The notes under the pieces are model-generated. The model saw nothing but the letters and a program-made list of their open reading frames with translations, had not been told where the DNA came from and ran no database searches. Of a DNA stretch of 64,000 nt, positions 44,605-55,270 are shown piece after piece (the stretch's first letter is position 1; each line of letters starts with the position of its first letter). Location: the NCBI GenBank assembly GCA_951640195.1, contig OX621167.1:1798001-1862000 (forward strand), in the 5' to 3' direction. Position numbers and translations under genes: made by a program. The stretch comes from Porpolomopsis calyptriformis. Taxonomy: Eukaryota > Basidiomycota > Agaricomycetes > Agaricales > Hygrophoraceae.

Positions 44605-44678
44605 GGTGAGAGGTGGAGTAAGTACTTCCGTTGGAGTGTTTCATGATCGAATGACGGCCGTCGTTGGCCTTTCAAATC
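44605..44678. promoter_or_regulatory. 74-bp divergent promoter, ataxin-10/VMA12
   Basis: The starts of the ataxin-10-like gene (-) and VMA12 (+) lie 74 bp apart. There is no TCACGTG in this gap. Confidence 0.55.
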
Positions 44679-45475
44679 ATGACTGGACCCGACTCTGACC
44701 TCAACATTTCTCTCGAACCTCACCTCGTCAAAAAACTCATCCCTCTCGCCCATGTCTTGCCTTCCGAGCTTGTCGCTGAACTAGTGCTGTATATTGCTGA
44801 ACCGATCCCAGCCACCATACCATATTCACTCTTGACATCTATTTCCAAATGGTCTCGTTCTCCATCTGGCCTGACAACCCTACAATCAAACGTTCCTCCA
44901 TTAAATGCGCAAGACTATGCGATGATCTCCCTCCTTGCTGGCTCTGTCACTTCGCCTGAGCGTCACTTCCCCACACATGTCTCGAAGTACGTTCTTGCGG
45001 AAGAGGAGAGGAAAAGACAGATCACCGATAAAAAGGCGATCGTGACATTGTTGAATGCTTTACTGAGCATCGCCGGGTCCGGGATGGCAGCTTGGTTCGC
45101 TGCCGAGAGGTGGAGGACCGAATGGGTGCGGTTGAATATTTTTTTTTGACGTTTAATCTAATCGCAACCTGTCCACCACAGAGAGTTCTGCTTTCGTTTC
45201 TTGTCGCGGTCACAGTCGCCGCCTCGGAAACAATTTTGTACATTATATGGCACTCCCGCCGTTCCAGGAAACTCGCACCCCGCCTCAATTCGGCTCCGCA
45301 TAAAAAAGACGGCGGTGACAAGAAACAGCCAGGGGGCGGTACGGGCGCGCCTGTACTGCCCGCCCGTAACCAATCAACTGGAGGACAGACTGCTGGCTTG
45401 CGTTATCGCGCAAGAAATTCAGAGCTTAAAAATGAAGGCTGTACAGCGCCCGACGGCACCGAGTCTACGTTCTAG
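44679..45475 (+). CDS. VMA12: V-ATPase assembly factor Vma12 (TMEM199 family)
   Basis: Vma12 is an ER membrane protein that, with Vma22, assembles the V0 sector of the vacuolar ATPase. It starts MTGPDSDLNISLEPHLVKK at 44679; a 5-codon upstream extension uses a non-ATG codon and is ignored. Family features: a soluble N-terminal part with LPYSLL-like IPYSLLTSISKW, then YAMISLLAGS, ERHFPTH, and a pair of membrane segments (VTLLNALLSIAGSGMAAWFA and VLLSFLVAVTVAASETILYI) separated by WRTEWR. The one intron, 45126-45180, joins TEW to RVLLSF. The cytosolic tail is basic and Gly-rich. Confidence 0.9.
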
Positions 45476-45579
45476 TTAATGTACAGTACACAGCCTTGCG
45501 GTTTACTCTAAGTAGATGCCCGTTCAAATGTTCACACACAGAAGACATAAATTTAGATCGTGTACGACGTCGCCCAGCA

Positions 45580-46610
45580 TCACCTGGGCGGATAGATACT
45601 CAGTGCTTTCATCAGCAGAGAGAGATACCACCCCGTCAGTCCCCACACCTCAAGCCGTCCGCTTTTTGATGTCCTTTGGGGATCACGTTCAGGCATCGCC
45701 GATCGTTGGTCTTCTTTTTCTCCAGCAAGATCAGAGACATCGACCGTCCAATACGGTCTCTCACCGCGGAATAAGTCTGACTGGACGCGACTCTCGGATG
45801 TCAATCCAGCCAGGGGGAGATGAATGACGTTTGCAACTTCCGTTGCGGACAGGGAGAGGGATGATAGCGAAAGCGATGGAAGCGGTGCGTAGAGATCTGT
45901 TTCTGTGTTCCTTTCTGTATGAACGTAGCCCTATTATTTCAAGCGTTCGATTATCAGCGGGGCGGGGGGTCCGTCATCCATGGCTTACGACAAATGGCCA
46001 AACTCTCAGGCCAGAAAATGACCTTTCTGCCGGGAGCATCTCTCCAAGAACTTGTATTTGTTCTGAGGGTATCCCAACTTCCTCTTGTGTTTCACGCAAT
46101 GCAGCAGACAGGAATGATGTATCGCACTATTCGAACGTGTAAGTCAAATTACGGCGCGTTGGGTAATGGTGGCAATTACGCTGTCGACCCTTCCGCCAGG
46201 GAAGCTAATTTACGGCATGAAAAAGGGGGGGTTAAATTACGATCTGAATAGGTCACTGATAATGCCTGTACACACCTCACCTCCCCTGAATGTTTTCTCA
46301 GCTTGCCTCTGACCTCCAGTAAGATTCCAGGGGTATTGTCTACATTGCAGAACGGAATGAGAACCGCTGCATTCTCCTCCTGTTTCCTTTCTTGCACAAC
46401 CTGATTAGCGATGCACCCGTTCACCTCGGGTGAGATATTGGATTTAGCGAGATGCCCCAAGGAAGAAACTGGACTTTCTTTGGGAAGTGCAGCAAGCGAC
46501 AGACGTGTCTTGATGCATGCTAGAGTATGGGGTGTGAAAGGAGCAGTCAAAGGCAAAACATTGGCGTGAGCACTGTGAGTTTGCCTCGAGACTTGCTTCA
46601 AGTTCAGCAT
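45580..46610 (-). CDS. PCD1: Nudix hydrolase, peroxisomal CoA diphosphatase type (Pcd1/NUDT7)
   Basis: Pcd1 cleaves CoA (preferably oxidised CoA) to phosphopantetheine and 3',5'-ADP in peroxisomes. From MLNLKQVSRQTHSAHANVLP (46610), the protein has KQEENAAVLIPFCNVDNTPG, ILLEVRGKLRKHSGEV, FPGGRVD and the Nudix box LSAALRETQEEVGIPSEQ, with the RExxEE core intact; this follows the CoA-pyrophosphatase signature order. LGEMLPAERSFSGLRVWPFV follows, and the last exon has GRLEVWGLTGWYLSLLMKAL, typical for the Pcd1 branch. The Nudix box is split by a short exon near 46185 (FPGGRVD). No PTS1 is seen at the C-terminus (ends IYPPR). The start is 69 bp from ETP1. Confidence 0.9.
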
Positions 46611-46679
46611 CAGGCTGTATCCGACTGACTCATGCGGACATACTCTTGTTTGGCATCGGCCTTCAAAACAAACAAACGC
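46611..46679. promoter_or_regulatory. 69-bp divergent promoter, PCD1/ETP1
   Basis: The starts of PCD1 (-) and ETP1 (+) are 69 bp apart, if the ETP1 start at 46680 is right. An in-frame ETP1 ATG at 46632 would shorten the gap to 21 bp. No known box is seen. Confidence 0.5.
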
Positions 46680-48748
46680 ATGCGTCGGTATCATATCCAC
46701 ATAAGATTGCATCGCAAATCGGACACCGACGTGTTCATTCCATCGTTTATTTTTCAGCAGCTTCCATCTCAGAACCCGACACCAACCTCTCGCAGGGACG
46801 CGGTATCCGACCCGCCACACAAGGATTACAGATTCGGACCTATCCGTCTCGATTGGATGGATCTGGAAGATATGGGTAAGGCGACATACAGTGGCGGAGC
46901 CGGCGCAAGGGAGAAGAACTCGAATGGACGAGGTATGTCATCCAAACAGCGTTCACAACTTGGACATTCACGGTGCCATCCACAGGTCCCGCAACAGCAA
47001 AGTTTGTACCGACACGAATAAAGTCTGGTTCTACCAATCTGCCTGAAGGAACCGTTCACGTTTTTCGTGATTCAGCGATAGCACCCGCGAACAAAGAACC
47101 CGAAACGTCTCCTTCGATCGCGCTCGACAAACGCGCTGACCCGGATTGTGTGATGCTAGCCGTTCTTGCTGTCCCCGCTTACATGACGCCATCCGATTTT
47201 CTGTTATTCGTCGCTCCCGCATCAGAGGGCATAGCCCACTTGAGAATCATCCGGTGAGCTCCGTTCTTCATGATATAATAAGCCCTGTGAACGAGTATCT
47301 TTTTAGTGACTGCGCGCCAAACCGCTCAATTGTAGTAATCGAATTCAAGAATGCCACTGATGCAGCGGAATTTGCAGAAGCCTACAATGGGAAACCTTTC
47401 AATTCCATGGAGGTGCGTTCGTCAGCTATGGCTAGTACCATCATAATCAATATTCATGCTATTCAGCCTGAGATTTGTCATGTCGTCCATGTGTCTTCTG
47501 TAACTATTGACGTGGATGATTCGGCTTCCCCCTTAACATCACGTCTAGGAGTGGCACAAGGGACCATTTGCGAGCTCCCCACCTGTCCCGTTTGTCTTGA
47601 ACGCATGGACTCAGCAGTTACTGGTCTGATCACAGTACCTTGTTCACATACCTTCCACTGTATGTGTTTGAGTAAATGGGGCGACAGTCGGTAAGCATTT
47701 GCTTTTGTACTGTCAACCAGGAAGTCTCGTCACAAACACTCTACACAGCTGCCCCGTCTGCCGGTATTCTCAGACGCTCCTCTCATCACACCCCACATCA
47801 CCCAACACATCCCGCTCTTCCCTCCCAATCCCTTTCACAAACCCATCCACACCGACCCTTTCCTCCTGCGCTGACTGTTCATCCACCACCAATCTCTGGA
47901 TTTGTCTTATTTGCGGCAACATTGGCTGCGGGCGGTACGGTCGTGCGCACGCGCATGCTCATTACAATTCTACAACCCATTTATATGCGTTGGAGCTCGA
48001 GACGCAGAGGGTGTGGGATTACGCCGGCGACGGATATGTCCATCGATTGATCCAGAACAAAGCCGACGGCAAGTTGGTCGAATTGCCCAGCGCGGCTTCG
48101 TCGATGAGCATGGGTGCGAGCCCGAGGGAGGGAGGTTTGGGTCCAGGTCCGGCTGACGCACTCAGCGCGGAAAAGATCGAGGCTATTGGAATTGAGTATT
48201 CTTATTTGTTGACGTCACAGCTCGACTCGCAGCGCTCCTATTATGAGGAACAGACCTCGGAGTTCAAAGGACAGGTGGAGGAGTTGAAGCGTTTGGTGGA
48301 AAGGTTGAGCCTGAATTCTGAGAAGGAAAAGGCCGAGATGCAGGAAGCTGCTGCAAGAAGATGTCAGGAGGCGGAGGAGAGGGTCGCGCAGTTGGAGAGA
48401 GAGAAGATAAAAGCAGAGAAAAAGACGGAGAAAGTATCGGAGTTGTCGAGGAAATTGCAGAAAGAGCTGTTGGAGGAGCGCGCAGTGGGTGAAGGCCTGA
48501 TGAAGAATCTCGGAAAACTGAGGGAGAAGGTGGAGCGCACTGATAAGGAGAAAGAGGACCTCACAGTGAAGATCGTTGAATTGGAGGAACAAGTTCGTGA
48601 TGTGATGTTCTTTTTGGACGCAAACGCCAAGATCCAGCACGGTGGAGGCACAGAGGCGGAAGCTGCTGGCGGCTCCATCGAATTGCTAAAACCTGGTCCC
48701 GAGACTCCACGGACAGCAGCAAAGAAGAAAAAGAATAGGAAAGGTTGA
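46680..48748 (+). CDS. ETP1: BRAP2/Etp1-type RING and UBP zinc-finger protein
   Basis: BRAP2/Etp1 proteins combine an RRM-like BRAP2 domain, a RING, a ZnF-UBP and a coiled coil; they act as ubiquitin ligases or scaffolds (ethanol response in yeast, Ras/MAPK in animals). From MRRYHIHIRLHRKSDTDVF, the RRM-like domain covers VMLAVLAVPAYMTPSDFLLF, DCAPNRSIVVIEFKNATDAA and YNGKPFNSMEPEICHVVHV. The RING reads [39 protein letters not shown]. The ZnF-UBP follows: CADC, LWICLICGNIGCGRYGRAHA, HYNSTTHLYALELETQRVWD. A long coiled coil (EQTSEFKGQVEELKRLVERL onward) ends with a basic tail. An earlier in-frame ATG at 46632 exists; 46680 is preferred because MRRYHIHIRL fits the family. Confidence 0.92.
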
Positions 48749-49946
48749 TGTGTGTGTTAAGACACGATGCCCTGCGATCGAGGTGGATTTTGTACTGGTC
48801 AGCCTGTTTTCATCTCTTTAGCATATTATACATTGAGTCACTTCTACGTACAATTATTTTTAGGCATCACGACTAGTTGTTCGTAAGGCCAACAGCCCAT
48901 CCTTGTGGTACGATATGATCTTGGCTGTGTCCGGCTCTGAAGAGCTCCTGCAAACAGTGTCTCCACCTAGGCCACCGTTAGGCGGAATCGAACATCATCT
49001 ACCAGCGGGAACAAAGTTGTCCTTGACACCACGAGAATGTCTCCTTTGGACAAATACCCACTCCGACGTATCCGTCAACTCCGAGGCCAGTGTTGTGACG
49101 GCAAACCAAGTGTAGCAACAGGAAGCCGATCATCCATAAACGCTCTTACGACGATGACTTGCATCCCTTTGACGTGCTACGAGTACACGGAAGAAAGGTG
49201 AGTCTTCGCCTTTGTTGCTCGTTCCGTGAAACTGATGCACGAGAATACTGCAGCAGTCTAATATTACAAGTCAAGGACCTCAGAGATCAGAGCGAAGGGT
49301 GATACTTGCAAGCTCTGTTCTGGTTCCCAATATGCGGGAGAATGTAGGCGTTCAGCTGTGCAACCATCACGCCGATTACATCGCAAAATTAGAAAAGAGA
49401 GAAGTTTGAGAAATCATCAGAAGGCTGGCAGTGGAAGTAGCGTGATAAAAAAAGAAGGCAAGAAAATTAGGGTACACGCAAGTGATGATGGCGACGGTGA
49501 CCGCAAACACCCACAGACCAATCATGACAGGTGAGGGGCCATGGTTGTCAATTCGGACACAAAGATTTGAAGATACATCCTTTATTCGAGTTGGCTACTT
49601 GTTCGATCTTGCAGATCCACCAGAAACAGTGACCAACGTGTATTATGTCAACAGAACAGATGTTTCTGGATGTCATATGGATCGGTCCAAGGGATGGCTG
49701 ACGACGCACATCAATCATATGGTTCGGACGTGTAACTGGAGATGTTCCAGTCGCTGATCCCTGGACCGTGAAGTTCAACAACTTTGATACTGGACGTTCG
49801 GTCCCGTTGACATTTTGTGGGAACGTCGGGGATGCTTAAGTATGCATTATCCGGCAGCAAAGCTGACCAATTGATGCATGCAAAAAGATGACCGTTTAAG
49901 AAATCTCATGATATAACGAAAGCAAAAAAAAGCATAAATTACGATG
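48749..49946. other. 1.2-kb intergenic region, BRAP2 to the DxF-motif gene
   Basis: No gene can be supported. Open pieces on both strands are protein-like: on the minus strand VMIGLWVFAVTVAIITC (about 49495-49545) ending at a possible GT donor, and TGDVPVADPWTVKFNNFDTG on the plus strand (about 49735-49795). They do not join into one model, so they may be remnants of a decayed gene or chance. Confidence 0.35.
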
Positions 49947-52790
49947 TCATAGTCCCTCAAAAAACGACAAATCTTGCGCTGAGAGCCCACCAGTTGACGA
50001 TACGGACTTCGATGATGATATGACGTTCGTGGGTACCAGTGGACGTGAAGGGGGTCTCACCAAAGACGGGAATGAAGGATCTTTGAGCGCATTGCCGTGT
50101 GGAGGAGGGAGTGGTGGTGGATGGGACAAACCATTGAAAGAGGCCAAGTCAGAACGACCACCGATGATTGGGGACGACACAGACGTCTTCATTGCGCTAA
50201 TCTGTTGTCGCTGCATGGTGGGCCCCCCGCCCAGAAGGTCCGCGTCAGATGAGGCTCCTCCAGGCGGAGGGAGAGCTTCTGGAACTGGCGATGGAGACGC
50301 AGGCCAACGGCCGACACGAGAAGCGGCATTTTCCAGTAACGCCAACGTGCGAGAGTGATCAGCTGCCTGAGATAGCCTCCTGCCCGGAGGCTGCGCAGGG
50401 ATCATGGACTTGAGCGGGCTTAGCGCAGGGCGCGGCTTGGGGGACTTGAGAGGCGGCCGTGGTGGAGATGGCGTTCGTATCGGTGAAGAAACGAAATCGT
50501 CAAAATCGTCTGAATCAAAGGAGACATCCGGTTTCGTCGAGGTGTTAGCCGGGCCGGAAACGAGGCCTTTTCTTGAGGACGTGGAAGAAGAGAAACTAAG
50601 ATCGAATGATTCCGAACTATGGGAGGCGACCAGTGGTGGAGAAAAATGAAATTCAGAAAAGTCGACATCGCCTAGCAAGTCCGAGGTCGTGGTTACAGGT
50701 TTGTGAGCCGTTTGTTGGGATGGTGGTGCGGGCGATGGTGGAGCGGGTTTTGACAGCATTGGAATTGTTTGGCTGATGGGAGTGCGGGATCGCGAAGACG
50801 GTGGAGGTGGTAATTTGATAGAAGATGGAGGAGTAGAAGAGCTGGTGGAAAAAGATGTGGTCATCATCGCTTCAGGGAAACGGTTCCCTGAAAAGCTGGT
50901 CGGTCCAGTAGTCTGAGACCGAGTCGGTGGTGCGGAAAATGTGAGCGGCCGATTGAGGTTTCCATCAAATGGCTTGATTGAATCAAGAGGCCCATTAGAC
51001 TTCGATATCTGAACTACCTTGGAAGAGGGAGCCATCGGGAGAGGTAGTTTTGCCTGGGTCAGGGACGACTCAACCACGCCAGACAGTGCCAAGAGCGGAG
51101 GATCGCCTGCTGTTATACCAGAGACATCGTCACTGGCACTTGGTACGATGTCAGAAAGAAACTCAAGATCGTCAGATGAGAGAGCGATGGCATTAGGACC
51201 ACCTGATGGACCCCTCGTGCGCGAAAGGCGATCAAAAAATCGCGAAACCACAGATGGAGGCGTGGGATCTGGAATAGTCTCAGAAGGTGTGATTGCGACT
51301 GCAGTGGGAATTTGTGCAGGAAGTGCAGGTAAATGTGCCGAGGAAGACGACGCAACGGATGAAGCATTCTTGCCCGGGAGATTGGCGGTAGGCGGTTTGG
51401 TATTCTCAAGATTTGGACGGGAGGTGTCAGTGGAAACGTTCTTTGAAGCTGATACAACAAGGGTAGCAGCCGGTGACGAAGAGCGTTCTGGTGAAGCGTT
51501 CTCTACTGGCGAAGAGGCTGCTTTCCGTCCCAAAAACGACAACAAACCACCTGTCTTTTTTCCCTTGCCACTACCGACCACTGGGGCTGCTTCCACTTTT
51601 TTCTCCACTATCCGCCAACCGGGAGGGGAGTCATCCTGGACACCATCAGACCTGGCTTTGACAGCTGCCTCCCAGGCAGTAGAACCCTTAGAAGCCATAA
51701 AATGAGCGAAAGGGCTCGAACGGACGAAGGGTACGTGTCTCGTGGTCCGTAGGGCATCGGTCATATTTTTCGCTGTGGCGGTCTTATTGAACGGGATAGG
51801 ATGCGGTAATGTCAGATCTTGAGGAATAACGGTGGCGGCGATAGCCTCGCTGTCGTGTATGAACACTTAGAGCATGAATGTGAGGCGGGAATTTCAATGT
51901 ACTTACAGACCTTCAACACCTTTGAACCCGTTTCGCAAACAGTCCCTCCAGTATTGTTCTTCCGTTGCTCTCTGATCCGGTGATATTTCAGGTTCGGGCC
52001 ATAAATCATCTGCTAACTCGTGGAATTTTTGCAGAATAGAGGCCATAAGTTCGGGAGGCTATGAAATTATGAGGTTACTTGTTGTGATATGCGGTGAGTT
52101 GTGGCTCAAACTCACGACGTGCCGATCTTGTTCTTCCTTCTGTCGCCTAGCCATTTCCCATTCGTCTGCTGGTTCGTCTGTCTTTTGGACTTCTGCTATA
52201 GGTTGCCCCCAAGCGGACCCCCACTCATTATTGGCTTCCAGAGTAGGAGATATAGGCAAGTTGGACGTCGCCTTTACCCATGGTACTTCAGCGGAAGCTG
52301 TTTCAAAGGTCCCGAACACATCGGGACTCGTAGGAGCAGGGACGCTGGGGGACTGTGGAGTAAGTGGTGGCGAGCTTGGACTGTCAAATGTCACGTTTAC
52401 TGGGGGTGGTGTGGGTTGACAAGGCACATCTTGTGGTGGGGTAGATGGTGCAGGGGGAACGGGCAAAGAAGGCTCCTCCGTGTACTCTGCTTTCGGAGAG
52501 GGTGGTGGAGGCTCCAGTACGATTGATTTGGCAATAGGTATACTTTCATACGGGGATGGTTCCCAAAGTTCTGCGGGGGCCGTTGGCTGGGACCACAGAG
52601 AGCCTTCGACACCTGAGGGTTCATTCCATCGGACTGCAGTAGACCAGGAAGGCATTCCGATGTCAGCTTCCTGCTGATCCTCGACGACATGAGTCTGTAA
52701 GCCCGTCCATGACGAACTAACTGTCGGTATGTTGGTTGAATGAAGAGAATCACCCCATGCATTAGCCCATGGATCCGGATCGTCCATCAT
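49947..52790 (-). CDS. Large proline-rich protein with Trp and DxF motifs, function unknown
   Basis: From MMDDPDPWANAWGDSLHS, the N-terminal exon has repeated Trp motifs (NEWGSAWGQP, SSWTGLQ, ADEWEMARRQKEEQ) in a Pro-rich acidic background. A second exon gives PPELMASILQKFHELADDLW and EEQYWRDCLRNGFEG, an ordered helical part. The last exon (to 49947) starts VFIHDSEAIAATVIPQDLTL and HVPFVRSSPFAHFMASKGS, also ordered, and then runs for over 500 residues as Ser/Pro-rich sequence with DVDFSEFHFSP, DSDDFDDFVSSP and a terminal DLSFFEGL. Acidic FxxF/DxF-type peptides and Trp motifs are common in endocytic and trans-Golgi adaptor partners, so a trafficking role is a reasonable guess, no more. I do not recognise the family. 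It is divergent from STE50. Confidence 0.75.
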
Positions 52791-52948
52791 TCCAGAGATC
52801 TAAAGCCAAACCAGTCGAAATTGCTACTCCATAGGACTTTTTGGAATACGAACGGAGATTGACGTGACTTGCCTTTTGCGTATTATTCGAGACCATCCAA
52901 CCCAGTCACTGCTCAACCCTACCTCCTCCCATTGCCAGTCTGTCAGAC

Positions 52949-55270
52949 ATGGATGTGCCTACGGACAAATGCATCCTGGAATGGGACGAAGGAAACGTGC
53001 AGGTTTGGCTTACATCTCTAGGCTACCCTCAATACGAAACTCAAATCAGAGGTAAGTTCAATACGTATTTCTTGAATACAGCTTTTCCTCAGCGGAACAT
53101 CATCAGAACATAACATTTCCGGCGACGTTTTATGCTTGCTCGACTCGGAAGGCCTCAAGGCAGTCGGTGTCTCTACCATTGGCCAACGGCTTGCTATCCT
53201 CAAGGCAGTGTACCTGCTCAAACTTGCCCAAAATGTCCCCATCGAGGCAGACCATTATGTCCCACCTTGTAAGCCATTTGACTAGCCATGATTTCTTATC
53301 TCATTTTTGTAACAGCTGAAGCCCAAGACCGACAAGAATATGTGACGCTGGACAAATTACACTTTACTGTTAGGGACCAGGGTTCATTCGCTTTTTTACG
53401 TTTTCGTTCTGCATTTTATTGACAGGGATATAGAGCGGCGACTCTCGGCTTTGGAAGAAGAGAACCGGCGCTTGAATGAAAGTTTGCAGCTGTTCTTGGA
53501 CGAATTTAACCAGCTTCGAGCATCCCAGGGTCAATCCGTAAGTGCCCTGCCATAACATATGCGACCCTGGAAACGATTATGAACCACGCAGGATGAAAAT
53601 GACCTCCAAAGACAGCCTTCCTTCAAGTGGGCGAAATCGCCAACCAAGCCCGACATGGACTCGCCTCACCCATCACCCCAGCAAACGGAGTACGATGTCC
53701 CACACAACCGCCATCCACCACAGTCACATGTTGCATCAAATTCTCCCGATAAGCAACCCAATCAACGGGTAGCTGGCGACTCATCTACCCCGTCCAAGCC
53801 TCGACAGGATAATTCTGACAACCTCAAGAGCTTCAAAGTCAGCCTGGATGATCCGACATGGAAAGTCCTTCCTGCTGCGCTGAGGAAGTATAGGATTAAT
53901 AATGACAACTGGCAAAATTATGCCATGTTCATTTGTTATGGATCGACAGGCGCGTCGATCATTTGCCCTAACTAACCCTTGTATTTATTCGCTGTTCTTA
54001 TAGGAAACCGGGTTGAACGGTGCCTCAGCTACGATGAAAAACCTCTCCTCCTCTTTCAAAGGCTTAAGGATGCAAGGAAGAATCCAGTGTTCATGCTCAA
54101 GCATATCAAAGACATTCGTTCACCTATCGCAGTTGCACAGCAAAAGCATGCCGCGCGAAAAGCATCCTCAACCATCAGTGCAGGCGACGTCTCGAACCAA
54201 TCGCGATTAACAGCTGTCGGTCGATCAAACCGCCCCCCGAAACTTGAAGTAAACGATTTCTCCACGGCAGCACCTATCCCGTCCGGCTCAAGTGCCCAGC
54301 CTGGATGGCCCGAGGTTTTATCACCTTCGGCAGAGCAGAAGGACCGAGTGGACGATACACCAGTGAACGGTGCTGTCCGGGGTGAATTGGCATCTACACC
54401 CCTGGTGGGCTCCCGAGGGTCAGACGGAGGGGAAGGAAGTTCAGGTTCACACGGACGAGACAATCCAGTGGCTATGTCGGGGGTATCATATGCTGTGGCA
54501 ATCTACCCGTATATGGCAGAACAAAACGATGAATTCGATGTGGTTGTGTGCGTATTTCGTGTTATTTTATTTAAAAATTTCTAACATTTAGAGGTTTTTG
54601 TACTTAGTGGTGATACCTTCGTTATTCTTTCCCGGGCTCGAGGTTGGTGGGTTGTTCAACGTGATCCATCGGGATCCGGCATTGTGGACACAGATACGTC
54701 CAAACAAGGATGGGTACCAGCTGGTTGTTTACTCGAGACAAACGTTCCCGTCGCTTCAGCTATCGCAGAAGCGACGGCGGCCAAACATTCTGAATCAGGG
54801 TCGCCATTATCCCCCGTGTCGAGAACACCGATCTTACCCTTGAGTATCATCTCGACGAGCTTCCCTGGAATCGCGTTGATGGATTACAAGAAAAAGGGAG
54901 ACGAAGAGTTGGATTTGATGAAAGACGATGCATTGCGAGTGTTCAAGCGATACAATCATTGGTCTTACGTGCGTACCTTTTAACCGGCTGGGCGTTGGCC
55001 GTCTCTCACCGAGCGACCTCTAGGCTGTGAAGGAGGAAGGTGGAGATCGAGGTTGGGTGCCGGTGCGTTCATCCTTTGTCCTGTCCAGTTTCCCATCCCT
55101 GACAGTACGCTTGTCAGTCGTGGTTCATTGGGAAAGTGTCGAATGCACCAGCTACGCCGAGCATAAATGTCACACAGCCCACCTCGGTTGCAGGGGATGA
55201 AACCGCCCAAGTATCTCCCATGTCGTCCGCCTTTCCACCGGTGCAAAGCAAGACGACAACAGTGATCTAG
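52949..55270 (+). CDS. STE50: Ste50-type MAPK adaptor with SAM, RA and two SH3 domains
   Basis: Ste50 tethers the MAPKKK Ste11 to Ras-family GTPases and membrane sensors in mating, filamentation and osmotic signalling. The SAM domain is encoded first: VQVWLTSLGYPQYETQIRE, ISGDVLCLLDSEGLKAVGV, GQRLAILKAVYLLK. A coiled coil follows (IERRLSALEEENRRLNESL) and then a Ras-association domain: SFKVSLDDPTWKVLPAALRK, YRINNDNWQNYAMFICYG, EKPLLLFQRLKD. Past a Ser/Pro linker lie two SH3 domains: YAVAIYPYMAEQNDEFDVVV...ARGWWVVQRDP...GWVPAGCLLE, and FPGIALMDYKKKGDEELDLM...RGWVPSWFIGKV. Ascomycete Ste50 lacks the SH3 pair; basidiomycete Ste50 (for example in Cryptococcus) has it. The start at 52949 is the first ATG before the SAM domain. 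Confidence 0.93.

Noticed and set aside
48215..48640. 141-codon minus-strand ORF with Leu/Phe-rich sequence
   Set aside because: Shadow of the ETP1 coiled coil (Glu/Lys codons read backwards give Leu/Phe).
51019..51705. 228-codon plus-strand ORF inside the DxF-motif gene
   Set aside because: Antisense to a Ser/Pro-rich exon, where stop codons are rare on the opposite strand. No conserved motif.
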